Shown in pieces: positions 1 through 5,867 of a DNA stretch of 7,212 bases (the stretch's first letter is position 1; the number at the start of each line of letters is the position of its first letter). The notes under the pieces are model-generated. The model was not told where the DNA came from. It was given only the letters and a program-made list of their open reading frames with translations, and did not search any database. The position numbers and the translations under genes are program-made. This DNA comes from Paracoccaceae bacterium (lineage in GTDB: Bacteria; Pseudomonadota; Alphaproteobacteria; Rhodobacterales; Rhodobacteraceae): the NCBI GenBank assembly GCA_023254015.1, contig JALQYS010000380.1, positions 1 to 7,212 on the forward strand, in the 5' to 3' direction.

Positions 1-477
1 GTTCGACGTGATCACCACGATCGGGCGATCCTTGGCCGCAATCGTTTCGTGGGTTTCGTAAACGTCGAACGACATGCGATCGAGTTCCTGCAGCAGGTCA
101 TTCGGAAACTCGATGTCGGCCTTGTCGATTTCATCGATCAGCAGGACGGGCAATTGCTCCGAGGTGAAAGCCTCCCACAGCTTGCCCTTCTTGATGTAGT
201 TGCGAATGTCGTGGACGCGTTCATCGCCCAGCTGGCCGTCGCGCAGGCGGGCGACGGCATCGTATTCGTACAGGCCCTGCTGCGCCTTGGTTGTCGACTT
301 CACGTTCCATTCGATCAACGGGGCATTGACGGCCTTGGCGATTTCATGCGCCAGAACGGTCTTGCCGGTGCCGGGTTCACCCTTGACCAGCAGAGGGCGG
401 CGAAGCAGCACCGCGGCGTTTACAGCAACCTTGAGGTCATCGGTCGCGACATAGTTGCTGGTACCTTCAAAGCGCAT
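1..477 (-). CDS. MoxR-family AAA+ ATPase, N-terminal part (runs off left edge)
   Basis: Reading the minus strand from the ATG at 477-475 gives 159 residues still open at base 1, so the C-terminus (arginine finger, sensor 2, lid) is outside the window. Visible motifs are Walker A GEPGTGKT (residues 33-40), Walker B VLLIDEID (111-118) and a sensor-1-like ITSN at 156-159. The stretch RPLLVKGEPGTGKT and the spacing between motifs are typical of the MoxR/CbbQ/CoxD group. These ATPases act as chaperone-like remodelers that activate or assemble metalloenzymes and other complexes, usually with a VWA-domain (CoxE-like) partner encoded next to them; that partner would lie off the left edge. The start is supported by AGGGAG about 6 bases upstream. 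A 94-bp gap separates it from the gene before it, so it may have its own promoter. Family is confident; substrate is unknown. Confidence 0.9.
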   Translation of the reverse strand, partial: MRFEGTSNYVATDDLKVAVNAAVLLRRPLLVKGEPGTGKTVLAHEIAKAVNAPLIEWNVKSTTKAQQGLYEYDAVARLRDGQLGDERVHDIRNYIKKGKLWEAFTSEQLPVLLIDEIDKADIEFPNDLLQELDRMSFDVYETHETIAAKDRPIVVITSN

Positions 478-516
478 GGGAACTCCCTGTATTTTTAATC
501 GAGCGGTTAAGCGCAG

Positions 517-545
517 GGGATAAGTCGCTTCGCAATGGCTGGCAA
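517..545 (-). promoter_or_regulatory. Candidate promoter for the MoxR-type gene
   Basis: In the 94-bp gap (478-571) the minus strand carries TTGCCA (545-540) and, 17 bases on, TATCCC (522-517). This resembles a sigma-70-type -35/-10 pair and would give a leader of roughly 35 bases that includes an AT-rich stretch just before the ribosome binding site. The -10 match is partial, so this is only a candidate. The gap also holds short hairpins without a U-tract (see rejected items). Confidence 0.25.
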
Positions 546-571
546 GAGGCGCTTGCACCCCCTTGTGGGGA

Positions 572-1234
572 TCAGGCGTCAATCAGCTCCGGATCGATTT
601 CCGCCGCACGGTTCTGGATGAACATGAAACGCTGCGCCGGATCACGCCCCATCAGTCGGTCAACTAGGTCCTTGACCGCTGCCCGGCCTTCGTATTCAGG
701 GGGCAGGGTGATGCGCAGCAGGCTGCGCTTGGCGGGGTCCATGGTCGTTTCACGCAGCTGCTGCGGATTCATTTCGCCAAGGCCCTTGAACCGGCCAACT
801 TCGACCTTTTTGCCCTTGAATAGGGTGGCTTCCAGTTCCGCGCGGTGCGCGTCATCACGGGCATAGGCGCTCTCTTTGCCCGCCGTGAGACGGTAGAGCG
901 GCGGTTGTGCCAGATAGAGGTGTCCGCGCCGGACGATTTCCGGCTCGGGCCAGCCTTCGGGGAAATAGGGGCCAGACATGCCCAAGGGGGCGTCGGTGGC
1001 CTTGTCGGCGATGATGAACATCGAATAGCCGCGCAAGGCCCAATGCCCGGTCAGATGGCCGAAGGCCCGCCACGCCTGCACCCGCGGCACCGCCCCCCCG
1101 ACAAAGGCCGCGCGGGGCGAACTCGTGAAAGCGGCATAAGTCTCGAAATCCGACAGCTTCGGCCCGCGCAGCCGCAGCCGTTCCGTTTCCAGGACGGGCA
1201 CACCAGCCAGCGAAGGCGCGACGGTCAGGCTCAT
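572..1234 (-). CDS. In-frame chimera: GNAT acetyltransferase N-terminus joined to ParE (topoisomerase IV B) C-terminus
   Basis: The 220-residue product has two unrelated halves. Residues 12-100 resemble the first half of a RimJ/RimL-type GNAT (VLETERLRLRGPKLSDFE, then FPEGWPEPEI), but the sequence stops before the acetyl-CoA-binding Q/RxxGxG/A loop. Residues 101-220 are the end of ParE/GyrB: GHLYLAQPPLYRL (104-116), VGRFKGLGEMNPQQL (146-160), ETTMDPAKR (162-170), then DRLMG and RFMFIQNRA to a natural ParE terminus. The GHKL ATPase, transducer and acidic TOPRIM residues of ParE are all missing. The start ATG shares ATGA with the stop of ffh, which is how a GNAT gene normally follows ffh in this group, so the 5' half looks native. 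Neither activity is expected to survive. It may be a rearrangement scar or an assembly chimera; an evolved functional fusion seems least likely. Domain identities are firm; origin is unresolved. Confidence 0.88.
   Translation of the reverse strand: MSLTVAPSLAGVPVLETERLRLRGPKLSDFETYAAFTSSPRAAFVGGAVPRVQAWRAFGHLTGHWALRGYSMFIIADKATDAPLGMSGPYFPEGWPEPEIVRRGHLYLAQPPLYRLTAGKESAYARDDAHRAELEATLFKGKKVEVGRFKGLGEMNPQQLRETTMDPAKRSLLRITLPPEYEGRAAVKDLVDRLMGRDPAQRFMFIQNRAAEIDPELIDA
929..943 (-). other. GNAT/ParE junction (putative breakpoint)
   Basis: The change from GNAT-like to ParE-like sequence falls at residues 98-103 (PEIVRR) of the chimeric ORF. In GNATs of this type PEPEI is normally followed by a GW-containing strand; in ParE the GHLYLAQPPLYRL block is normally preceded by a P-E-[LI]-type stretch. 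The short PEI coding segment could belong to either parent, so the join may have occurred at a microhomology of about 10 bases (inference). No extra bases, insertion sequence or inverted repeat is visible at the join. Confidence 0.6.
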
Positions 1235-2685
1235 TTCTTCTTCATAAGCCCCGACAGGCCCGAAGGCAGCGAAAGGCCACGCGGCAATCCGGGGAAGCCC
1301 CCGCCCATGCCCATGCCTTCCTTCACGCCCTTGGCGGCAGCGGCCAGTTCCTCGGGCGACATCTTGGACATGTCGGGCATGCCGCCCTTGCCCATCTTCT
1401 TCATCATCTCGGCCATCTGCTTGTGCTGCTTGAGCAGCTTGTTCAGATCGGCCACATCCAGCCCGGCCCCGGCCGCGATGCGCTTTTTCCGGCTGGCCGC
1501 CAGCAGATCGGGATTGGCCCGTTCCTTCTTGGTCATCGAGTTGATGAGCGCGATCTGGTGCTTCAGCATCTTGTCGTTGAAGCCCGCCGCCTCGGCCTTT
1601 GCCGCCATGCCACCCATGCCGGGCAGCATGCCCATCAGCCCCTGCATCCCGCCCATCTTGAGCATCTGCTCCAGCTGGGTGCGCATGTCGTTCATGTTGA
1701 ACAGGCCCTTGGCAAAGCGCTTGGCCATGCGTTCGGCCTGCTCGGCCTCAAAGGTCTCGCGCGCCTTTTCAACCAGCGCGACGATGTCGCCCATGCCAAG
1801 GATGCGGCCTGCCACACGCTCGGCCTCGAAGGTCTCCAGCGCGTCCATCTTTTCGCCAAGGCCGACAAAGCGGATCGGCTTGCCGGTGACGGCCCGCATA
1901 GACAGCGCAGCCCCGCCGCGACCGTCGCCATCCATCCGCGTCAGCACGACGCCCGAGATGCCAACCTTGCCGTCAAATTCCGTGGCGACATTCACCGCAT
2001 CCTGACCGGTAAGCCCGTCGACCACCAGAAGCGTCTCGCGCGGCTGGGCGATATCGCGGACGGCCTGCACTTCGTCCATCAGCACTTCGTCAATGTGCAG
2101 ACGGCCGGCGGTGTCCAGGAACAGCACGTCATAGCCGCCCAGCGTGGCCTGGGTCTTCGCCCGCTTGGCGATCTGCACGGCGGTTTCGCCCTTGACGATC
2201 GGCAGGCTGTCCACGCCCACCTGACCGGCCAGAATCGCCAGCTGCTCCATCGCCGCAGGGCGGTTGGTGTCAAGCGATGCCAGCAGCACCTTCTTGCCGT
2301 TCTTTTCCTTCAGCCGCTTGGCCAGCTTGGCCGTGGTCGTGGTCTTGCCCGAGCCCTGCAGACCCACCATCAGAATCGCTGACGGCGGGTTGTCGATCTT
2401 CAGCGCATCCGGCGTGCCCTCTCCGGCCAGCACATGCACCAGCTCGTCATGGACGATCTTGACGACCTGCTGACCGGGGGTGACCGATTTCGTCACCGCC
2501 TGCCCCGTTGCCTTGACCTTCACCGCCTTGATGAAATCCCGCGCGACGGGCAAGGAGACGTCGGCCTCCAAGAGCGCCACCCGCACCTCGCGCAGCGCGG
2601 CATCCACATCCGCCTCGGACAGCGCGCCGGCCTTGGTCAGCCGGTCAAAGACGGACCCAAGGCGTTCGGAAAGGCTCTCAAACAT
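1231..2685 (-). CDS. ffh: Signal recognition particle protein Ffh (SRP54 GTPase)
   Basis: This 484-residue protein binds 4.5S RNA and the signal sequences of nascent membrane and exported proteins, and delivers ribosomes to FtsY at the inner membrane. The N domain (about 1-95, MFESLSERLG start) is followed by the G domain: G1 GLQGSGKTT (108-116), DTNRPAA (139-145), G3 DTAGR (191-195), G4-type TRMDGDGRGGAA (249-260) and GLGEK (275-279). The methionine-rich M domain (about 328-432) contains SRKKRIAAGAG (398-408), the RNA-binding helix-turn-helix element, and is followed by a Met/Gly/Pro-rich tail ending in MKKK. Length is close to the family norm. The start at 2685 was chosen because the homologous N terminus begins there and AAAAAGGG lies 7 bases upstream; the frame stays open to 2967, but that extension is unlike Ffh. 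Its stop overlaps the next gene's start (ATGA), implying co-transcription and translational coupling. Confidence 0.98.
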   Translation of the reverse strand: MFESLSERLGSVFDRLTKAGALSEADVDAALREVRVALLEADVSLPVARDFIKAVKVKATGQAVTKSVTPGQQVVKIVHDELVHVLAGEGTPDALKIDNPPSAILMVGLQGSGKTTTTAKLAKRLKEKNGKKVLLASLDTNRPAAMEQLAILAGQVGVDSLPIVKGETAVQIAKRAKTQATLGGYDVLFLDTAGRLHIDEVLMDEVQAVRDIAQPRETLLVVDGLTGQDAVNVATEFDGKVGISGVVLTRMDGDGRGGAALSMRAVTGKPIRFVGLGEKMDALETFEAERVAGRILGMGDIVALVEKARETFEAEQAERMAKRFAKGLFNMNDMRTQLEQMLKMGGMQGLMGMLPGMGGMAAKAEAAGFNDKMLKHQIALINSMTKKERANPDLLAASRKKRIAAGAGLDVADLNKLLKQHKQMAEMMKKMGKGGMPDMSKMSPEELAAAAKGVKEGMGMGGGFPGLPRGLSLPSGLSGLMKKK

Positions 2686-2692
2686 CGGCGCA

Positions 2693-2700
2693 CCCTTTTT
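2693..2700 (-). promoter_or_regulatory. Ribosome binding site deciding the ffh start
   Basis: AAAAAGGG reads toward ffh on the minus strand, and its AAGGG lies 7 bases from the ATG at 2685. This favours that ATG over upstream in-frame starts such as 2967. Confidence 0.6.
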
Positions 2701-2845
2701 CGCGGTTTTGCCCCACAGGGGGCGGCGGACAGTCATCCCAAGCCCAAAGCGATACGGCACCTGCGGGCGCAACGCGCTGGCAGATGGCGATCCTTCGCAA
2801 AGGGCAAAGGACCGGAAGCATGGGCCTCCGGGGAATTCAGGGATG

Positions 2846-2874
2846 CCGATACGCCGGATGAAACAGAGAGTCAA
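2846..2874 (-). promoter_or_regulatory. Candidate ffh promoter
   Basis: On the minus strand TTGACT (2874-2869) is followed after 17 bases by TATCGG (2851-2846). The -35 matches the consensus at five of six positions; the -10 is partial. It would give a leader of about 155 bases before the ffh ATG. Confidence 0.35.
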
Positions 2875-2923
2875 GGAATGTCGGGCCAAAGCCGGCAGCT
2901 TGTGGCAAGGATCGGGGCCCTTT

Positions 2924-2955
2924 GCGCCAGCCGTTTGACGCGCCAGCCGTTTGAC
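2924..2955 (+). repeat. Two perfect tandem copies of a 16-bp unit
   Basis: GCGCCAGCCGTTTGAC occurs at 2924-2939 and again directly at 2940-2955, with no mismatch. It is non-coding, sits 90-121 bases before the transporter start, and the end of the second copy forms the TTGACA of a candidate -35 box. It may be a recent slippage duplication or a pair of regulator sites; the sequence alone does not decide. Confidence 0.9.
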
Positions 2956-2980
2956 ATTCGCGGTCAAGAGGCCGATCCAT
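2951..2980 (+). promoter_or_regulatory. Candidate promoter of the EamA-type transporter
   Basis: TTGACA (2951-2956) is a perfect -35 consensus. The region 17-18 bases downstream (GATCCAT, 2974-2980) could serve as a weak -10. The -35 overlaps the end of the second 16-bp repeat copy. The poor -10 keeps confidence low. Confidence 0.3.
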
Positions 2981-3044
2981 TGCGTATCGCGCGGCGGCCC
3001 CTTTTTGCAAGGGCCGAGCCGGACGTCAAAGACAGGATCGAGAC

Positions 3045-3932
3045 ATGCAACTGACCCAAGGCCAGCTTGGCCATCTGGCGATGCTGGCCTTTTCCGCGCT
3101 TGTCGCGGGATCGTTCAGCCTTGGCGCCATTGCCGCACCCTATGTCTCGCCGGCGGCGCTGACGGTCTTGCGCTTTGCCCTGGCCGGATCGCTGGTGGGG
3201 GCGGCGGCCCTGGCCACCACGGGAATTCCGCGCAGCACCTGGGTTGCCCCCTGGCGCTATGTGGTGCTGGGCGGGCTGTTGGCCGCCTATTTCGTTCTGA
3301 TGTTCAAGGGCCTGCAGACGGCCGAGGCGATTTCCACCGCCGCCGTCTTTACCCTGACCCCGATCATGGCAGCCGGGTTCGGCTGGCTCTTGTTGCGCCA
3401 GATCACCACACCGCGCATGGCCCTTGCCCTGACCGTGGGCGCCCTGGGCGCGCTCTGGGTGATCTTCCGCGCCGATCTGGCCGCCTTTTTCCGGTTCCAG
3501 ATCGGCGAGGGCGAAATCATCTATTTCTGGGGCTGCGTCGCCCATGCCATCTATGCCCCGATGGTGCGAAAACTGAACCGGGGCGAGCCTGCGGTGGTTT
3601 TCACCTTTGGCATGATGGTCGCCGGGTTCGTCCTTCTGGTCCTGTGGGGCTGGCGCGAAGTGATCGAGACCGACTGGGCCGCCATGCCGGCAATTGTCTG
3701 GATCTGCCTGATCTATGTCTCGGTTGCGGCCAGTTCGATGACCTTCGTCCTGCTGCAATACGCCACGCTGCGCCTGCCCTCGGCCAAGGTCATGGCCTAT
3801 ACCTATCTGGTGCCGTCCTGGGTGATCCTGTGGGAAATCGCTCTGGGCAAGACCGCGCCGCCCGCGCTGGTGCTGGGCGGGGTTGCGCTGACGGTGCTGG
3901 CGCTGCTGATGTTGCTGCGGGACGAAGGATAA
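3045..3932 (+). CDS. DMT-superfamily (EamA-type) transporter
   Basis: The 295-residue protein is almost entirely hydrophobic, with about ten predicted membrane helices in two repeated halves (roughly residues 9-30, 36-58, 69-88, 95-116, 122-141, then 155-172, 182-203, 212-235, 246-265, 270-290). This is the standard two-EamA-domain layout of the drug/metabolite transporter superfamily, whose members export amino acids, metabolites or drugs across the inner membrane. Family-like segments include the early PAALTVLRFALAG stretch, TAAVFTLTPIMAA at the end of the first half, and the matching YTYLVPSW in the second half. AGGA lies about 10 bases before the ATG. It diverges from ffh and converges on the monooxygenase-like gene, leaving 18 bases between stops. 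Nothing in the context indicates a substrate, so I give no gene symbol. Confidence 0.93.
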   Translation: MQLTQGQLGHLAMLAFSALVAGSFSLGAIAAPYVSPAALTVLRFALAGSLVGAAALATTGIPRSTWVAPWRYVVLGGLLAAYFVLMFKGLQTAEAISTAAVFTLTPIMAAGFGWLLLRQITTPRMALALTVGALGALWVIFRADLAAFFRFQIGEGEIIYFWGCVAHAIYAPMVRKLNRGEPAVVFTFGMMVAGFVLLVLWGWREVIETDWAAMPAIVWICLIYVSVAASSMTFVLLQYATLRLPSAKVMAYTYLVPSWVILWEIALGKTAPPALVLGGVALTVLALLMLLRDEG

Positions 3933-3950
3933 CGCCTGATCGGGGCGGCT

Positions 3951-4283
3951 CTATTCGGGCAGCGCCATGCCGTAGGCCCGCTCGATCCGGCCAACCCGGA
4001 CGGCATAGGCCGAATACCAGTCAGCCCGGCCCTTTTCCTGCGCCTGCAGATGGTCGATGTGGCGCTTCCAGGCGCGGATGCTGTCGGCATCCGTCCAATA
4101 GGAATTGGTGATGCCAAAGCCATCTGACCCCCGCGCGCTTTCGTGACCCAGATAGCCCGGCTGCTGGGCAGCAAGCTCAACCATGCGGTCGGCCATCGCG
4201 GCATAGCCATGATCGCCGTCACGACGCTGGCTGGAAAATGTGACCACCCAATAGGGTGGCGGGGGAAGGCGGGCAAAGGGCAT
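3951..4283 (-). CDS. Antibiotic-biosynthesis-monooxygenase (ABM) family protein
   Basis: This is a small 110-residue protein. The pattern YWVVTFSSQRRDGD near the N-terminus, then MADRMVELAAQQPGYLGHES (30-49), GITNSYW (57-63), IRAWKRH (69-75) and WYSAYAVRVGRIERAYG (89-105) matches the ABM/dimeric alpha-beta barrel fold (ferredoxin-like). Members include small cofactor-free oxygenases and many uncharacterised heme- or stress-related proteins; the reaction here is unknown. The frame is open to 4397, but I chose the start at 4283 because AGGAGAGGA precedes it and homology begins there. It starts 20 bases after the znuB stop on the same strand, so it is likely the last gene of the zur-znuCB unit, perhaps zinc-regulated, although zinc-binding residues are not obvious. 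The stop faces the transporter stop, with no clear terminator in the 18-bp gap. Confidence 0.87.
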   Translation of the reverse strand: MPFARLPPPPYWVVTFSSQRRDGDHGYAAMADRMVELAAQQPGYLGHESARGSDGFGITNSYWTDADSIRAWKRHIDHLQAQEKGRADWYSAYAVRVGRIERAYGMALPE

Positions 4284-4286
4284 CGG

Positions 4287-4295
4287 TCCTCTCCT
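4287..4295 (-). promoter_or_regulatory. Strong ribosome binding site deciding the ABM gene start
   Basis: AGGAGAGGA reads toward the gene on the minus strand, with the AGGAG core 7 bases before the ATG at 4283. It lies wholly in the 20-bp gap after znuB and argues for independent, efficient initiation rather than the longer upstream start at 4397, which would lie inside znuB. Confidence 0.75.
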
Positions 4296-4303
4296 GGGCA
4301 GGC

Positions 4304-5095
4304 TCAGGCCCGGCGCCGCTGGCCCCAGGCCGCCGCAAGGGCAAAGATCACGGCGGCCGAGGCCACGATCGACGGGCCGGCATCGGTGTCTTGCCACAGC
4401 GACAGCTGCAAGCCAAGAAAGGACGCCAGCCCCCCGATGATGGCCGCCAGAAGCGCCATGGTTTCAGGCGTTCGGGCCAGCGCGCGCGCCGCGGCCGCGG
4501 GGATGATGAGCATGGCCGCGATCAAGAGCGCCCCGACCACCTTCAGCGCCACCGCCACCACCAGCGCCAGCGCCACCGTCAGCACCAGCCGCTCTCGGTT
4601 GGGATTGAGCCCGGCGGCATGGGCCAGCTCTTCAGAGAGCGTGGCCGTCAAGAGCGCCTGCCAGCGCCACAGCAAAAGCCCCAGCACCACAGCCGCCCCG
4701 CCCCAGATCAGCCCCAGATCGGCGCGCGACACCACAAGGATGTCGCCAAAGAGATAGGCCGAAAGGTCGGTCCGCACGCCCGGCACAAAGGAAATCGCCA
4801 CAAGGCCAAAGGCCAGCGCCGAATGGGCCAGCACGCCCAGCGTGGTATCCATGGCCCAGCCCCGGGCGGCCAGCGAGGACACCGTCATCGCCATGGCCAA
4901 CGCCACGCCCAGCACCCCAAGCGTCAGCGGCAGTTGCAGCGCCAGCGCCAGCGCAACCCCCAGAATGGCGGCGTGCGAGGTGGCATCGCCAAAATAGGCC
5001 ATCCGGCGCCAGACCACGAAACTGCCCAAGGGGCCAGTGGCCGCCGCAACGCCAAGCCCGGCCAGAAGCGCGCGGGTGGTAAAGTCATCCAGCAT
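4304..5095 (-). CDS. znuB: Zinc ABC transporter permease ZnuB
   Basis: The 263-residue inner-membrane protein forms the zinc channel of the ZnuABC importer (ABC-3 permease family). Family hallmarks are MAYFGDATSHAAILGVA (32-48), DLSAYLFGDIL (110-120) and VGALLIAAMLIIPAAAAR (187-204), set among seven to nine hydrophobic helices. Length matches E. coli ZnuB. The frame is open further upstream to 5275, but those residues lie inside znuC and are Thr/Arg-rich with no similarity to permeases, so I start at the ATG at 5095. That start lies 11 bases inside the znuC end and has only a weak GAG-like ribosome site, so its translation is probably coupled to znuC. ABC-3 permeases for manganese or iron look similar; the adjacent Zur and the histidine-rich ZnuA favour zinc. 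Confidence 0.95.
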   Translation of the reverse strand: MLDDFTTRALLAGLGVAAATGPLGSFVVWRRMAYFGDATSHAAILGVALALALQLPLTLGVLGVALAMAMTVSSLAARGWAMDTTLGVLAHSALAFGLVAISFVPGVRTDLSAYLFGDILVVSRADLGLIWGGAAVVLGLLLWRWQALLTATLSEELAHAAGLNPNRERLVLTVALALVVAVALKVVGALLIAAMLIIPAAAARALARTPETMALLAAIIGGLASFLGLQLSLWQDTDAGPSIVASAAVIFALAAAWGQRRRA

Positions 5096-5867
5096 GATGA
5101 GGCTCGTGGTGGTGATGAGGGTGGGAATGGTCGTGCCCATGGCCGTGATCGTGGTCATGGGCATGGTCATGGGCGTGCTGATACAGCGCCAGCGCCCCCT
5201 TGGTGCCAAGGCCGAACAGCGCCCGGTATTCCGGCGCGTTCGACACCACGCGCGGCGTGCCTTCGCAGCAGACATGGCCGTTCAGGCAGATCACCCGGTC
5301 CGAGGCGGCCATGACGACATGCAGGTCATGGCTGACCATCAGCACAGCCGCCCCGGTATCGCGCCGGACGGCTTCGATCAGCTGGTAAAAGGCTGCCTCG
5401 CCGGGCTGGTCCAACCCTTGCGTCGGTTCATCCAGTATCAAAAGCTGCGGCTCCGACAGCAGCGCGCGGGCCAGAAGCACGCGCTGGAACTGCCCGCCCG
5501 AAAGCGCCGCCATCTGCCGCGCCTCGATCCCCGCCACCCCGACACGGGCCAGCGCCGCCGCCGCCGCCGCATCGCTGACCCGCACCGGCAGCGACAGGAA
5601 CCGCCGCACGGTCATCGGCATCGACCGGTCCACCGCCAGTTTCTGCGGCACATAGCCCAGACGCAGGCCCGGCGCGCGAACCACCTGACCATGGGCAAGC
5701 GGCACGATCCCCAGAAGCGCCCGGATCAGCGTCGACTTGCCCGAGCCGTTCGGGCCAAGGATCGTCACGATCTCGGCCGGGCGCACCGCAAGCGTGATGT
5801 CATGCAGCACCTCAACCCCGCCAAAACGGACGCAGAGGCGATCGGCGGCAAGCAGGGCATCGGTCAT
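5085..5867 (-). CDS. znuC: Zinc ABC transporter ATP-binding protein ZnuC with histidine-rich tail
   Basis: The 260-residue cytoplasmic ATPase powers ZnuB. All ABC motifs are intact: Walker A GPNGSGKST (38-46), Q-loop PQK (74-76), signature LSGGQ (122-126), Walker B LLILDEP (142-148), D-loop GLD (151-153) and H-loop H180. After residue 230 the protein ends in a 30-residue tail with 16 histidines plus several aspartates, ending HHHHEPHHAG. E. coli ZnuC has no such tail, so it is an added metal-binding or sensing element by inference. The start at 5867 is preferred over the upstream in-frame 5894 because it forms an ATGA overlap with the zur stop and fits the family N-terminus. The 3' end overlaps znuB by 11 bases. 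The gene is the second member of the zur-znuCB unit and is presumably repressed by Zur. Confidence 0.96.
   Translation of the reverse strand: MTDALLAADRLCVRFGGVEVLHDITLAVRPAEIVTILGPNGSGKSTLIRALLGIVPLAHGQVVRAPGLRLGYVPQKLAVDRSMPMTVRRFLSLPVRVSDAAAAAALARVGVAGIEARQMAALSGGQFQRVLLARALLSEPQLLILDEPTQGLDQPGEAAFYQLIEAVRRDTGAAVLMVSHDLHVVMAASDRVICLNGHVCCEGTPRVVSNAPEYRALFGLGTKGALALYQHAHDHAHDHDHGHGHDHSHPHHHHEPHHAG
5088..5177 (-). repeat. Low-complexity His/Asp codon stretch encoding the ZnuC tail
   Basis: These bases encode the HAHDHAHDHDHGHGHDH-type tail. At DNA level CAT/CAC codons alternate with GAC/GGC, giving imperfect short repeats; for example TGGTCATGGGC occurs on the plus strand at 5152-5162 and again at 5164-5174 (one mismatch in the first base pair of the flanking 12-mer). 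Such tracts change length easily by slippage, so the tail may vary between strains. Confidence 0.6.

Larger units (their letters stand above)
2686..3044. other. Divergent intergenic region between ffh and the EamA-type transporter
   Basis: This 359-bp stretch separates two divergently transcribed genes and should contain both promoters. Several frames are open across it, but the translations are Arg/Pro/Ser-rich and resemble no family I recognise, so I treat them as chance openings in GC-rich DNA. It holds a perfect 16-bp tandem repeat (2924-2955), one candidate promoter in each direction, and a small GC hairpin at 2710-2723 (GCCCC stems) that would fall in the ffh leader. I see no RNA gene or riboswitch that I can name. 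Confidence 0.6.

Noticed and set aside
541..571. Hairpins after the chimeric ORF (GCAAG/CTTGC at 542-556 and CCCC/GGGG at 559-570) as a rho-independent terminator
   Set aside because: Stems are only 4-5 bp and no U-tract follows on the minus strand.
845..2005. A 386-codon plus-strand frame and a 319-codon one at 1423-2382
   Set aside because: Both are antisense to the clearly real ffh and chimeric ORF, and the translations are low-complexity with no motif.
2710..2723. GC hairpin (GCCCC stem, 4-base loop) in the ffh leader as a terminator or riboswitch
   Set aside because: The stem is only five pairs, is followed by A rather than U residues, and matches no regulatory RNA I know.
2686..2967. 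An in-frame extension of ffh upstream of its ATG, giving a 578-residue protein
   Set aside because: The extra 94 residues have no resemblance to the SRP54 N domain, and a good ribosome site and the family start sit at 2685.
2434..3054. Long plus-strand open frames across the 5' part of ffh and the intergenic region
   Set aside because: They lie mostly antisense to ffh, have Arg/Pro/Ser-biased composition and match no family; they are typical GC-rich shadows.
3933..3950. A bidirectional terminator between the converging transporter and ABM genes
   Set aside because: The 18-bp gap has no convincing inverted repeat or T-run; any terminator would have to overlap coding sequence and I cannot see one.
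4256..5314. A 352-codon plus-strand frame opposite znuB
   Set aside because: Its product is an Arg/Gln/Gly/His-rich string caused by antisense reading of a GC-rich membrane-protein gene.
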